DNA from: a virus
Length of the DNA stretch: 64,000 nucleotides
Virus record (IMG/VR): IMGVR_UViG_3300044796_000657
Location: 1 to 64,000 of that record
Direction: 5' to 3' (one strand)
How positions within the stretch are numbered: position 1 is the stretch's first letter; every line of letters begins with the position of its first letter. Below are positions 33,585 to 41,584 of the stretch, piece by piece. Both the position numbers and the translations under genes were made by a program. Under the pieces are notes generated by a model, which searched no databases, was not told where the DNA came from, and saw only the letters and a program-made list of their open reading frames with translations.

Positions 33585-33821
33585 TCACTCCCATACAAGG
33601 CTAATGCCCTTGCGAGAGAGTTTGACACGGCGACGATCTTGGCGGGAAGGCTGAGGGCCGACATTGATGCGATACAGTTGATCCAATTCGGCACAAGCGG
33701 CATCATACTTCCGAAGGGCATGGACATAAGCAACGCCTTGCAGTCCATGAAGTTTGGCGCCGCATTCTTGTTTCTTGGCTTTGAGGCGGACCTTTTCGGC
33801 CTCATATTCGCTCTTGTTCAT
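33585..33821 (-). CDS. Unknown 78-aa basic protein
   Basis: Charged N-terminal coiled-coil-like helix, basic C-terminus (PSRQDRRRVKLSRKG). Stop codon inside a GTGACCATACA site. Confidence 0.6.
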   Translation of the reverse strand: MNKSEYEAEKVRLKAKKQECGAKLHGLQGVAYVHALRKYDAACAELDQLYRINVGPQPSRQDRRRVKLSRKGISLVWE

Positions 33822-33859
33822 GTTAACTCCACCCCTTTGATACTAGGGGGATTGTATGG

Positions 33860-34294
33860 TCACCCCTTGACGAATTCACCGGGTTGAGCATCAAAGAGCT
33901 TGCGGGCTTCTTTCAGCGTCGGGAACGATTCCCAGAATACCCGTTTGCCGTTGCCGAAATCGTGCTGCCGAACGTGAAAACAAGCGTGTTCGTGCCACAA
34001 GTCCGTATCGACGCTTTCTTCTGTGCTTTTGCGTTCAATGTAGCCACAAGCGAAGGAATAGGCCGTTAGGCGTCCATCCTTGCTACGGAAGCTTGGCGAC
34101 TTGTAATTGCGGCTGATTGCGTCCAGCATTTGAGCGTAGGAGCATTGCTTGGCGTGGATCATGCCCGTCAACGCTTTGTATTCGTCGGGGAGGCAAACGC
34201 TTTCAATGTAGTTCGCCCATCCTTGCGTGATAGGCGGCATCTTTGCCTTGCATTCGGCGATAATGGCGATTGCCCTTGCTTGTGAAATTCGCAT
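33860..34294 (-). CDS. Unknown 144-aa protein
   Basis: Starts MRISQARAIAIIAECKAK, with a following helical domain and a His/Cys-containing centre (DTDLWHEHACFHVRQHDF). The tail FPTLKEARKLFD is of the kind seen in small repeat-type phage proteins. Stop within a GTGACCATACA site. Confidence 0.6.
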   Translation of the reverse strand: MRISQARAIAIIAECKAKMPPITQGWANYIESVCLPDEYKALTGMIHAKQCSYAQMLDAISRNYKSPSFRSKDGRLTAYSFACGYIERKSTEESVDTDLWHEHACFHVRQHDFGNGKRVFWESFPTLKEARKLFDAQPGEFVKG

Positions 34295-34333
34295 TTCAAT
34301 TTCTCCCCGTTTGGTATCCAGTGGGATGTATGG

Positions 34334-34576
34334 TCACCGCAAAGAAACGGGTGCTATTGCCAGAATGAGGTCTTCACCCTTGGCCGTAATGTTAACTTGG
34401 CTATTGCCGTCCTTTTCCACTTCTTCCAGCAACTCGGCGATATTATCAGACTTATCGCCCAGACGATACGCCAGAACCAAAGCCTTATCAATGGCTTTCT
34501 GAAACGAATTGGCGTAATGAAGCTCCTGCAGCACGGCGATCCCATCCCGGCTGATGATTGCGACGATGAACAGCAT
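34334..34576 (-). CDS. Unknown 80-aa protein
   Basis: Start at MLFIVAIISRDG, after GAGGGGATTGAA. Alpha/beta, acidic. Stop within a GTGACCATACA site. Confidence 0.6.
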   Translation of the reverse strand: MLFIVAIISRDGIAVLQELHYANSFQKAIDKALVLAYRLGDKSDNIAELLEEVEKDGNSQVNITAKGEDLILAIAPVSLR

Positions 34577-34615
34577 TTCAATCCCCTCTTGGTACCACTT
34601 GGCTTGTATGGTCAC

Positions 34616-34834
34616 CTACTTCGGGTCCGACCACTGACCCATGACGATTTTTTCCTTGCCCGTCTTGGCTTTCTTGATCGCTTCCTTGGCCGATTCGGCT
34701 TCGACCTTGGCGATCCAATACATACCGGCGCTGAGACGATCCCGATTATCGCCGTCAATGTTCTTGTGAGTGCGATAGCCCCGACTCTTGGCAGGCCAAT
34801 TACTATAACACTCAACATAATAAATTTTCGGCAT
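34616..34834 (-). CDS. Unknown 72-aa protein
   Basis: Begins MPKIYYVECYSNWPAK; central WIAKVEAESAKEAIKKAK is the strand-helix unit of proteins that display an AESAKEA motif, common in small phage proteins. TAG stop abuts a GTGACCATACA site. Confidence 0.6.
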   Translation of the reverse strand: MPKIYYVECYSNWPAKSRGYRTHKNIDGDNRDRLSAGMYWIAKVEAESAKEAIKKAKTGKEKIVMGQWSDPK

Positions 34835-34862
34835 GACGAACCCTCTTAGTTAACATCACCGG

Positions 34863-34980
34863 TGTATGGTCACATTAAACATTAACATCCTGCCACCGTG
34901 ACCATACATGCTGTGAATAGGGCTTTGATTTACATTTGTATATCTTTATTCAAAGTCTTATTCATGGTGTGTATGGTCAC
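34863..34980 (-). promoter_or_regulatory. Operon-boundary module 2
   Basis: Sites at 34863 (minus), 34898 (plus) and 34970 (minus). The minus reading of the enclosed 61 bp starts ACACACCATGAATAAG and ends CCCTATTCACAGCA; the left end matches the other modules better than the right. The gap 34835-35057 holds no other gene. Confidence 0.55.
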
Positions 34981-35002
34981 AGAGGGTGTTGTACGGTTAA
35001 AA

Positions 35003-35040
35003 CGATCAATCCGGGGGCGCTTCCACCCTCGGATTGATCG
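35003..35040 (-). terminator. Hairpin beside boundary module 2
   Basis: Perfect 10-bp stem CGATCAATCC / GGATTGATCG extended by imperfect pairs (GGGGG/CCCTC). Confidence 0.6.
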
Positions 35041-35057
35041 CAAGGCTGCCGAATTGT

Positions 35058-35114
35058 TTAGCCTTCATAGCCGAAGTCCCGTTCGTCGTCGTAGTCGTCG
35101 GGGTCGGGCGGCAT
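35058..35114 (-). CDS. 18-aa acidic peptide
   Basis: Strong AAAGGAGACCACT before the ATG and the standard GTGACCATACA leader support translation. Product MPPDPDDYDDERDFGYEG. Shortest gene I would accept here. Confidence 0.45.
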   Translation of the reverse strand: MPPDPDDYDDERDFGYEG

Positions 35115-35146
35115 AGTGGTCTCCTTTCATTGTTAAGGTTGTATGG

Positions 35147-35365
35147 TCACTCCAAGAGAGCGGCCAGCAATTCCTCATCGGACAAGTTTTCTGGAACGTC
35201 GGGCGGCAGTCCAAGGCGTTCCCGCTCATCAACAATTTGCTTTTCGTACTGTTTCACCCAGACTTGACGCAATTTACGTTCGTTGTCATTCTTGGCAGAT
35301 GCTAACCGCTGGCGCTCATGACTTAGTCCAAGTTCAAGAGCGTGTAAATGGCTTAGGTCTTTCAT
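35147..35365 (-). CDS. Unknown 72-aa coiled-coil protein
   Basis: Long charged helix (LGLSHERQRLASAKNDNERK and on) and a LSDEELLAALLE end. Only 11 bases separate the upstream GTGACCATACA site from the ATG. Stop is the TGA of the next site. Confidence 0.6.
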   Translation of the reverse strand: MKDLSHLHALELGLSHERQRLASAKNDNERKLRQVWVKQYEKQIVDERERLGLPPDVPENLSDEELLAALLE

Positions 35366-35383
35366 ACCTATTGGCCTGTATGG

Positions 35384-35617
35384 TCACTTCTTTTTCTTCT
35401 TTTGCGTTTCCATTCGTTTGAGCATTTTGCCAAGCTGGTGAAGATCAACCGGCTTATGCATCCTCAATTCCAGTTTATCGGCGAGTTCACGGGTCGTTAA
35501 CTGCCCATGTTCAGCAGTGATTTCGACAATTAGAGTTTTTATGTGCCCCTCCAAGTCGTACCAACTACTGGACGCTTGGTTACTAATGCCTTCGTTTGGC
35601 TTGTCCGTTTCTTTCAT
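35384..35617 (-). CDS. Winged-helix-like small protein (77 aa)
   Basis: GLTTRELADKLELR-type helix-turn-helix (residues about 39-52) with a following helix and a run of five Lys at the end. Probably a small DNA-binding regulator. Stop within a GTGACCATACA site. Confidence 0.5.
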   Translation of the reverse strand: MKETDKPNEGISNQASSSWYDLEGHIKTLIVEITAEHGQLTTRELADKLELRMHKPVDLHQLGKMLKRMETQKKKKK

Positions 35618-35651
35618 GGCTCACCCCCTTGGTAACCATAAGGGTGTATGG

Positions 35652-35927
35652 TCACCCGAAAAGGAGGTGCGTGTGGATGATGTATTCCCGGCGGGTTTCG
35701 TCGGGAAATGTAGTATCGCTGAATTCACCGCTGACGCCGGGCAATTCACCTTCCGGCACTTGATCGCCCTTGAGGAAAGAGAAGCCAGCGTAAACGTCGG
35801 CTTCATAGAGAACACCTTCGAGAATGGAATTCCAACCGGCCCGCAGGTCAGGAGAACAATCCTTGCTCTCCCGGTTGAGCGTGTTCACCCTCTGGATCAA
35901 TCCTTTGACATGAACAGTTTGCCGCAT
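35652..35927 (-). CDS. Unknown 91-aa protein
   Basis: AGAGGCGATACC precedes the ATG. Mixed alpha/beta. TGA stop inside a GTGACCATACA site. Confidence 0.6.
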   Translation of the reverse strand: MRQTVHVKGLIQRVNTLNRESKDCSPDLRAGWNSILEGVLYEADVYAGFSFLKGDQVPEGELPGVSGEFSDTTFPDETRREYIIHTHLLFG

Positions 35928-35942
35928 GGTATCGCCTCTTGG

Positions 35943-36653
35943 TTAACCATTAGCCTGTATGGTCACCTTCTTGTCGTCGTATTCTTTCATGCCTTCGTAT
36001 GTGTCAAGTTCGCTTGCGGCCCGTTCGTTCATTTTGTAGGCGTTGACTTGATCGCCGACGCACGCTAAGAGCCATTCCAAGCGGTTCACCGTGATGCCCG
36101 CAGGAACGAATTGAGGCGGGAACGTCCACGTTCCTTTGATTGCCTCGGCACACGCTTTCAGGAAGATCAAAGCGTAAAGGCTATTGTGCCAACCGTGCGT
36201 ATAAAGCCCGTAGATTTGCGCCGGGGTGTTCGCACCGTGCGCCCATTCCGGTACCGGCGTCCATCGTGTATCATGCTTGGCGGAAAGAGCTACCGATGTT
36301 TCGCCGTGGTGGTTGTAGTAGGTCGGCTTTTTGTCGCTGTATTTGAGTTTGTGGAAGCGTTGGATCGTGTCCGCCTTCGGTTCCTTCGGCCACATTTGAG
36401 AAATGACGGGGTTGCAGCCATTGGCCCGCATATGACGGGCGAGGGCGTGTAGGAATTCTTCGAGGCGTTCGCTGATAAGTAGGCCCGGCGGGGTGTGTTT
36501 CGTCGGGTAATCGCCCATACAATCGGCAAACGCCACTTGCGGGTTAACCGCTTTGTTGGTGTATCCCCAACGATTATCGGGGTGAAGGTCTGACGGGAAG
36601 ATCATAAAGATATGATCCGGGTTCACCAAACTACGGAATTCAATAACGGCCAT
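35943..36653 (-). CDS. Unknown 236-aa protein
   Basis: TAGGAGTCTTTATC precedes the ATG. Largest unknown of the small-gene string, Trp/His-rich centre. At its end the GTGACCATACA sequence is read as part of the protein (VTIQ), so the site is kept even inside coding DNA. Confidence 0.65.
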   Translation of the reverse strand: MAVIEFRSLVNPDHIFMIFPSDLHPDNRWGYTNKAVNPQVAFADCMGDYPTKHTPPGLLISERLEEFLHALARHMRANGCNPVISQMWPKEPKADTIQRFHKLKYSDKKPTYYNHHGETSVALSAKHDTRWTPVPEWAHGANTPAQIYGLYTHGWHNSLYALIFLKACAEAIKGTWTFPPQFVPAGITVNRLEWLLACVGDQVNAYKMNERAASELDTYEGMKEYDDKKVTIQANG

Positions 36654-36712
36654 GATAAAGACTCCTAGAAGGATGTTAACAACTATCAGGCTGTATGGTC
36701 ACCGAAGATACG

Positions 36713-36737
36713 CCCCTCGGAACTACCGAGAAGCGTA
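36713..36737 (-). terminator. Imperfect hairpin ahead of a GTGACCATACA site
   Basis: CTCGG-AACTA-CCGAG core with outer CGC/GCG pairs, between the 36772 gene and the site at 36692. Confidence 0.45.
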
Positions 36738-36771
36738 GGGAATATGCCGGGGGAAGTGGACAAGACATGGA

Positions 36772-37056
36772 TCAAGCGGCGTGGCGTTCGTATTCGGCGG
36801 CTTTGGTCGTGTAGTGCTTACAAAGTTCACGCCAATCGGATACGGGAAACTTCCGCAGGGTCAGAGCGAGAAGAGGGGCATTCTCCTTATCGGCCCGTTG
36901 CGGGCAATTCCGCATATCAAGGGCCGCACGGGTTTCAATGTATAAGATAATGGCGTACTCTTCGTTGCCCTTGTGCTTCTTGATCGTTTGCAGCACGTTC
37001 GTCAAAACGGGCTGACAATTATCAATCAGCATCAAAACGGTTTCGAGGGGTTCCAT
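36772..37056 (-). CDS. Unknown 94-aa helical protein
   Basis: Start at MEPLETVLMLIDN, after AAAGGATTGCGATC. Helical; no motif known. Confidence 0.6.
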   Translation of the reverse strand: MEPLETVLMLIDNCQPVLTNVLQTIKKHKGNEEYAIILYIETRAALDMRNCPQRADKENAPLLALTLRKFPVSDWRELCKHYTTKAAEYERHAA

Positions 37057-37107
37057 GATCGCAATCCTTTTGAGGTTGATGTTAACAACCATCGGGGTGT
37101 ATGGTCA

Positions 37108-37269
37108 CTAGGACACTTTCAAAGCCTCAATCTTTTCAATCGCCCATTCGAGACCTTGTATCGTGCCTTCATTCTTCCACTTCGCACGATTCCCCGAAAA
37201 ATTGCCAGCGTCGGCCTCTTCTTGACACTGACGCTGCAACTCTTTAAGTTCAGCAAGAATCTTTTCCAT
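37108..37269 (-). CDS. 53-aa helical protein
   Basis: Begins MEKILAELKELQRQCQEEAD, then NFSGNRAKWKNEGTIQGLEW, a two-helix hairpin. The TAG stop runs into a GTGACCATACA site. A longer frame on the same strand is a shadow. Confidence 0.6.
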   Translation of the reverse strand: MEKILAELKELQRQCQEEADAGNFSGNRAKWKNEGTIQGLEWAIEKIEALKVS

Positions 37270-37316
37270 GATCGTTTACCCTTGTGGTTGATGTTAACAA
37301 CCATCGGGGTGTATGG

Positions 37317-37577
37317 TCACAACCACTCGCTTGCGAGGGCTTCAACAATCGGCATGTTGATGTACATTCCGTCGTCCGTTTGATAGACACCAGCTTCGCC
37401 CAACAGAACGGGGGAGCTGAACTTGGTGCCATCCTTCCGAAAAATCTGAGCGGAAGGGAAACGACTGTCTGACACTTCAACGAATGCCCGTTTGCCAGCA
37501 CAACGCATGTGCATGCACACTTCGCTGTGAGGCAATTCAACTTCGACCTTTTGGCCGGGAACTACTGGTTGCCGCAT
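37317..37577 (-). CDS. Unknown 86-aa beta-rich protein
   Basis: GGAGAACGATC precedes the ATG. PGQKVEVELPHSEV start suggests a small barrel. Stop within a GTGACCATACA site. Confidence 0.6.
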   Translation of the reverse strand: MRQPVVPGQKVEVELPHSEVCMHMRCAGKRAFVEVSDSRFPSAQIFRKDGTKFSSPVLLGEAGVYQTDDGMYINMPIVEALASEWL

Positions 37578-37621
37578 GATCGTTCTCCGTTTTGGAAGTT
37601 AACAACCATCGGCCTGTATGG

Positions 37622-37846
37622 TCACTTGCCAAAAACTTTCTTGTGCCGCTTGGCCTTGGCTTTGCGTGCCCGTTCCTTAGCGGTTCGCTTGCGTTTGCCT
37701 ACACCATTGGCATCGGTAGGCGTTCCCCGTTGCTTGCTGTCAAAACGGGGTGGTCGGCGGCGTTCTACTTCGGGGTGAGGCCAAACGGGCCAGCAAGCCC
37801 CGATAAGAGCGAACACGGGCAAAATGCGGGGATGTCGGGCAATCAC
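37622..37846 (-). CDS. 74-aa protein with very basic C-terminus
   Basis: Short hydrophobic start (LPVFALIGACWPVW), then GKRKRTAKERARKAKAKRHK at the end. Could be a membrane-linked nucleic-acid binder. ATGA overlap with the upstream gene, stop in a GTGACCATACA site. Confidence 0.55.
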   Translation of the reverse strand: MIARHPRILPVFALIGACWPVWPHPEVERRRPPRFDSKQRGTPTDANGVGKRKRTAKERARKAKAKRHKKVFGK

Positions 37847-38217
37847 GGTAGCTCCTCTGGCTTCTTGTTACCGTAGTTGAACCAACCTTGAGCCAGAATG
37901 CGGTCGATCAACTTTTTGGCTTGGTAAATGCTGGTAATGTCGCAACCGGCGGCGCAACTCGTCACCAGTTTGCCCGTATCGCCGGACGTTCCGAACAGAT
38001 AGACGGCAGTTTCCCGCACTTTGATGCCACGCAAACCGCCCGTATAAAGTTGCGTGTTGCGGACGATCATACACCCCCGGTGCATGGTGTAAGTCTCACG
38101 CTTGCCGTGCGGCTTGCGGAAAAATACCGGTTCGGCCCGTTCAACGTCAACGATGCTATGATCTTCGTTGACGGTCAACAACCAATCGGCACCTAACATT
38201 TTGAGCGGGATCAGCAT
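37843..38217 (-). CDS. Unknown 124-aa protein
   Basis: Beta-rich N-terminal two thirds, then TSIYQAKKLIDRILAQGWF. Translationally coupled to the 37622 gene by ATGA. Confidence 0.6.
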   Translation of the reverse strand: MLIPLKMLGADWLLTVNEDHSIVDVERAEPVFFRKPHGKRETYTMHRGCMIVRNTQLYTGGLRGIKVRETAVYLFGTSGDTGKLVTSCAAGCDITSIYQAKKLIDRILAQGWFNYGNKKPEELP

Positions 38218-38261
38218 CGGTTTACCCTCTTAGTTAACCTTTGCGGTGTATGGTCACAAGC

Positions 38262-38331
38262 AAGCGTGAGACGGGTTAAGTGTCAACCGCTCCCCAACAA
38301 TCGGCCCTCCGATCATTGTTGTCTCACGCTT
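38262..38331 (-). terminator. Long hairpin
   Basis: Outer 11-bp stem AAGCGTGAGAC / GTCTCACGCTT encloses a smaller hairpin (AACAATCGG...CCGATCATTGTT). Lies between the 38373 peptide gene and the site at 38247. Confidence 0.6.
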
Positions 38332-38343
38332 GGTACTACTACA

Positions 38344-38361
38344 AACCCGCCTAAGCGGGTT
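38344..38361 (-). terminator. Hairpin AACCCGC/GCGGGTT
   Basis: Seven-bp stem with CTAA loop, 12 bases after the stop of the 19-aa peptide gene. Confidence 0.55.
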
Positions 38362-38372
38362 GTGTAGCCTCC

Positions 38373-38432
38373 TTATTGGATAGGATCAGTGAGGCCGATG
38401 AACAAGACGGCAAAGAGAACGAGAATTTCCAT
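38373..38432 (-). CDS. 19-aa hydrophobic peptide
   Basis: MEILVLFAVLFIGLTDPIQ, after GAGGGGCTTACA and with a terminator-like hairpin directly behind it. A single-gene membrane peptide unit. Confidence 0.4.
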   Translation of the reverse strand: MEILVLFAVLFIGLTDPIQ

Positions 38433-38476
38433 TGTAAGCCCCTCGGTGTTATACCGTGAGGCTTGTATGGTCACCA

Positions 38477-38839
38477 CTAGGCCGCTGCCTTTTCCTCCTT
38501 TTCCTTGATCGTCATGCCGTGGGCGTTGGCGAAAGCTTGGATCATGTCCCAATAGGCACCGCTGCGCCGACTGATTTGATCCTTCAAGGCGAATGCGGTG
38601 GCGGTCACCTTCTTGGTGTTGAGGCGGGGCATCTCTTCGAGGGTGATGTTCTGCGAAGGCGAGCCAATGGGCATGTATTGAAAATGTGTAGGAAAGTCCG
38701 GGGTCGGTTCGTGCTTGACGCCGGTAAGGCTCAAGATGACGGCTTTCGTGCTTTTCCAGTGCGAGATGTCAACCTTGATCGCATTGCTTTCCGCTTTGCT
38801 TTTGGCCGTGTGGATTGAGGCCAGTTTGATGAACAACAT
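38477..38839 (-). CDS. Unknown 120-aa protein
   Basis: AAGGAGACGCAATC precedes the ATG. Basic N-terminus, helical C-terminus with EKEEKAAA. Not recognised. Confidence 0.6.
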   Translation of the reverse strand: MLFIKLASIHTAKSKAESNAIKVDISHWKSTKAVILSLTGVKHEPTPDFPTHFQYMPIGSPSQNITLEEMPRLNTKKVTATAFALKDQISRRSGAYWDMIQAFANAHGMTIKEKEEKAAA

Positions 38840-38886
38840 GATTGCGTCTCCTTGGGATGAATGTTAACAACTATCGGGGTGTATGG

Positions 38887-39072
38887 TCACATTTTGAGAT
38901 AGCGGTAGATCGTCGTTTGACTTTTGCCCATGAGACCAGCAATCTCCTTAACGCTCAAACCTTTTTCTTTCAATGCCTTTGCGGCATGGGCGAGGTCGGC
39001 GGGCGTGCTTTTCTTGTAGGGCGTGCTTTCTGCCATTGCTTGACGCAAAGAATCTTCTTCGGCTTGTGTCAT
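38887..39072 (-). CDS. Helix-turn-helix protein of resolvase type (61 aa)
   Basis: The C-terminal GLSVKEIAGLMGKSQTTIYR is a clear helix-turn-helix like the one of Hin/resolvase DNA-binding tails, here without the catalytic domain. Begins MTQAEEDSLRQAMAEST. A small regulator is likely. Stop within a GTGACCATACA site. Confidence 0.7.
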   Translation of the reverse strand: MTQAEEDSLRQAMAESTPYKKSTPADLAHAAKALKEKGLSVKEIAGLMGKSQTTIYRYLKM

Positions 39073-39093
39073 AACAATTCTCCTGTACTGCTA

Positions 39094-39115
39094 AAACCCC
39101 GCCTTAGCGGGGTTT
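39094..39115 (-). terminator. Hairpin AAACCCCGC/GCGGGGTTT
   Basis: Nine-bp stem with a CTTA loop between the 39124 and 38887 genes. Confidence 0.7.
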
Positions 39116-39123
39116 AGTGGTGT

Positions 39124-39393
39124 TTATTCGCACCATGACGGCAGAAACGTTTCGATGCCCTTGGCGTTCTGCTCGGCTACCAATTCCCGCATTTCGCCGC
39201 AGGTCAAGTAGATCGTCTCCTTGACCTTCACGATATTGAATTGAGACACGCCACGACCGCCCGGAAGGTAATCGTATTCGTGAACTCGGCGAACGATGCG
39301 GTACACGCCATCGTGGAAGTTGATAAGGCTGTTAACCTTTGTGGAACTTCCCAACATTGCGGTTCCCGGCTCTTGTGCGATTGAAACGGCCAT
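39124..39393 (-). CDS. Unknown 89-aa protein
   Basis: Start at MAVSIAQEPGTA, with AAGGGAGTTCAAGTC upstream. Beta-rich middle (GVYRIVRRVHEYDYLPGGRG). Confidence 0.6.
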   Translation of the reverse strand: MAVSIAQEPGTAMLGSSTKVNSLINFHDGVYRIVRRVHEYDYLPGGRGVSQFNIVKVKETIYLTCGEMRELVAEQNAKGIETFLPSWCE

Positions 39394-39416
39394 GACTTGA
39401 ACTCCCTTGGTGCCAA

Positions 39417-39803
39417 TCAACCTGTATGGTCACCAGTGTTGAACGCCATACCGACACAAACGGCCTCATAGATCAACGCTTGCATGCCGCAGGCGCTCAT
39501 TTCGCTGAAGTCCAAACTATCACGGCCACGCATCTCCAAGGGGTGGCCCCAATGCTTTTTGGCCAACTCTACAACCTTCTCCTGAATGAGACAATGCTTG
39601 ACGAACTGCCAGAGAACATTGGCAAAAACGATATGATCCCCGTTGCGCTCACGTTCGTGTAGCCATTTCTCAAACGCATTCAAGAGCTTTTCATGATTGC
39701 CGTAAAACCGATGGAGAGGCTTCCAGCAATCATAGTGCAACGTTTTGAAGATATTGAAGGCTTCGCTTGCCGTGCCTGTTCCAACAATAGCGGGGCTTTT
39801 CAT
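39417..39803 (-). CDS. Unknown 128-aa protein
   Basis: Start at MKSPAIVGTGTA. Helical, with several Cys and His. The GTGACCATACA site at 39423 is read as GDHT just before the stop, another site kept within coding sequence. Confidence 0.55.
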   Translation of the reverse strand: MKSPAIVGTGTASEAFNIFKTLHYDCWKPLHRFYGNHEKLLNAFEKWLHERERNGDHIVFANVLWQFVKHCLIQEKVVELAKKHWGHPLEMRGRDSLDFSEMSACGMQALIYEAVCVGMAFNTGDHTG

Positions 39804-39939
39804 GTTAACTCTCACAAGAACGTCAAGGATGGGATAGCCGGTCGCCTCGGATTTCCCCGGTTGGTCTCACCGTTATATCGGGGTCTCTGTCATAGCTCGC
39901 ACTATCCGGCCTTGACAACTATCAGGCTGTATGGTCACC

Positions 39940-39958
39940 GGCACACTACCTGCACACA
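39940..39958 (-). repeat. Second-type intergenic motif copy
   Basis: GGCACACTACCTGCACACA, adjoining a GTGACCATACA site (39928) on one side and a terminator on the other. Confidence 0.7.
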
Positions 39959-39989
39959 TAAAAAAAGCCCCGCACACTGGCGGGGCTTT
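39958..39989 (-). terminator. Rho-independent terminator
   Basis: On the minus strand GCCCCGC / GCGGGGC followed by seven T residues, three bases after the 39993 gene. Confidence 0.9.
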
Positions 39990-39992
39990 CGT

Positions 39993-40205
39993 CTACTTAC
40001 GTTGTCGTAGTCTATTTATCAAAATGTCGTACGAGGGTCGTCCCTGCGACCCACAACACAAGTGAGATGTTTTGATGATACGAACGCAGGACTTGCCAAA
40101 GCCGATGATACACGAAACGAATGCGGCAATAATCAACCAATTCGTATAGAACGGGTCAGGACTCAACAGAGTTTGCGGCCACTCTGTGACAACATACTTT
40201 TTCAC
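39993..40205 (-). CDS. 70-aa single-pass membrane protein
   Basis: GTG start after AGAGGAGATTAACG. Hydrophobic helix WLIIAAFVSCIIGFG, then a basic Cys-containing tail. Confidence 0.6.
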   Translation of the reverse strand: MKKYVVTEWPQTLLSPDPFYTNWLIIAAFVSCIIGFGKSCVRIIKTSHLCCGSQGRPSYDILINRLRQRK

Positions 40206-40234
40206 CGTTAATCTCCTCTTGGTATCCATCACCC

Positions 40235-40354
40235 TGTATGGTCACGTTAATAGTTAACATCGCCCCACGTGACCATACATGCTTTGAAAGAAACGGGATG
40301 AAGTTGGTGATTGTTCTGGGAATTATGTTGACTATTCATAGGATGTATGGTCAC
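40235..40354 (-). promoter_or_regulatory. Operon-boundary module 3
   Basis: Sites at 40235 (minus), 40269 (plus) and 40344 (minus). The minus reading begins ACATCCTATGAATAGTC and ends CCGTTTCTTTCAAAGCA, nearly identical at both ends to module 4. Confidence 0.65.
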
Positions 40355-40378
40355 GGGGTGGGTTGTTAACGACATAAA

Positions 40379-40408
40379 GGCCGGGAATGCCGAAAGGCAT
40401 TCCCGGCC
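40379..40408 (-). terminator. Strong hairpin beside module 3
   Basis: Perfect 13-bp stem GGCCGGGAATGCC / GGCATTCCCGGCC with GAAA loop. Confidence 0.75.
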
Positions 40409-40435
40409 CTCTTTTGTACCTATCAGGCTGTATGG

Positions 40436-40825
40436 TCACCCGGCGTTGCGGAGGATGTCTTGCATCGTCCAAGGTTCATCGTCGGCGGCGGGCTTGTCGG
40501 GCCGGTTGTCGTATTGCTCTGCGATGTCAGCGCAATTGGCATCGTGGGCGAAGTCGGACGGGGCGAGGTGGCCTAGATAGTCCTCGTTCGTGGTATGGAG
40601 TTTGTTGCGGTGTTCCCATCGCAGCATTGCCGTGCGGTAGTCGGTTTCCGTCTTGCCGAAGTAGTCCCCGCTGGAGAAAGAGATTGCGAACTTGGTAGCG
40701 CCCGCTTGGTAAGTTTGGTTGTGAACCACAAACTCACCTTTGAAGTTTTTGTAAAGGACGATGCGGATCGCCATATCGTTTCCGTTCATCATCCAAGGGC
40801 CAGCCGCAAGATAGAGCCGTTTCAT
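40436..40825 (-). CDS. Unknown 129-aa protein
   Basis: Start at MKRLYLAAGPW after GGAGACCTGACA. Beta-rich N-terminal half, acidic helical end. Stop within a GTGACCATACA site. Confidence 0.6.
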   Translation of the reverse strand: MKRLYLAAGPWMMNGNDMAIRIVLYKNFKGEFVVHNQTYQAGATKFAISFSSGDYFGKTETDYRTAMLRWEHRNKLHTTNEDYLGHLAPSDFAHDANCADIAEQYDNRPDKPAADDEPWTMQDILRNAG

Positions 40826-40890
40826 TGTCAGGTCTCCGGGGTGAAGTTCTTTACAACTATCGGGGTGTATGGTCACGCTTATGTTAAATG

Positions 40891-40913
40891 AAAAAACCCG
40901 GCCAGAGGCCGGG
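40891..40913 (-). terminator. Rho-independent terminator
   Basis: Minus strand CCCGGCC / GGCCGGG with a TCT loop and six T residues, behind the 40921 gene and ahead of the site at 40866. Confidence 0.9.
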
Positions 40914-40920
40914 CAAACGA

Positions 40921-41262
40921 TCAAGAACCGTTCTTTGCTTCCAATGCTCGGAAGATTAGCAGAGCATCCGAAACGGGCGGGCGTTCGTAGCCACTACACA
41001 ACTCCAGAACTTCTTCCACGCTTGGCGCTTCGTCGTCGTCCATCACTTCGCTTTCATCCCAGAGCATTTCTTGAAGTTCGTGGATTTCAGCCGGGGCCAT
41101 CGTGTTTCCGGCCCGTTCACGCACCAGATCGCCCGGATTGATGAGGATGGAATTTCCGAGTTCTCCACCGTTCCACAATGCGGCGTTGATTTCATCCAAG
41201 TTGCTTGTGGCATACGATAAGATCGCAGCCAGAACAAAACGCTTGCGTTCACTCAGTTTCAT
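40921..41262 (-). CDS. Unknown 113-aa acidic helical protein
   Basis: Begins MKLSERKRFVLAAILSYATS. Acidic C-terminal half (DESEVMDDDEAPSVEEVL). Own terminator, so a one- or two-gene unit. No family known. Confidence 0.6.
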   Translation of the reverse strand: MKLSERKRFVLAAILSYATSNLDEINAALWNGGELGNSILINPGDLVRERAGNTMAPAEIHELQEMLWDESEVMDDDEAPSVEEVLELCSGYERPPVSDALLIFRALEAKNGS

Positions 41263-41281
41263 CGCTTGTTTCCCCCTGTTG

Positions 41282-41479
41282 TTAACCTTCGGGCTGTATG
41301 GTCACCGCTTGGCGTTTCTTCTCAAACTCTCTATCATCATCTTCAACGATGAGACGGTTGATTGTCTTATTGACGTTGCAACCACGCACGCCCATCAAAC
41401 AGACTGACCAATTTCCGCCGTGAACACTCTCACGGATGGAATAGGTTCCGTCGTTCTCTTTAACCCCTTTGTAAAGCAT
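41282..41479 (-). CDS. Unknown 65-aa protein
   Basis: Start at MLYKGVKENDGTYSIRES after AAAGGGGGCTTCA. Beta-rich start. The site at 41295 is read as VTIQ near the stop. Confidence 0.55.
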   Translation of the reverse strand: MLYKGVKENDGTYSIRESVHGGNWSVCLMGVRGCNVNKTINRLIVEDDDREFEKKRQAVTIQPEG

Positions 41480-41537
41480 TGAAGCCCCCTTTCTAAACAT
41501 AGGGGTGTATGGTCACGATCATTGCGGTTAACGACAA

Positions 41538-41564
41538 AAGCCCCCGGCAGATCGCCGGGGGCTT
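41538..41564 (-). terminator. Rho-independent terminator of the ParB-like gene
   Basis: Minus strand AAGCCCCCGGC / GCCGGGGGCTT then TT, 21 bases behind the ParB-like stop. Confidence 0.85.
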
Positions 41565-41584
41565 AGTCTAGTTGCTTCTGTCAA

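Noticed and set aside
36703-36771. 30-aa minus frame starting MSCPLPPAY
   Set aside because: No ribosome site, overlaps a hairpin, and reads through the site without a protein-like composition.
37119-37304. 61-aa basic minus frame
   Set aside because: Another frame (37108-37269) has a normal start, a helical product and ends next to a GTGACCATACA site as its neighbours do.
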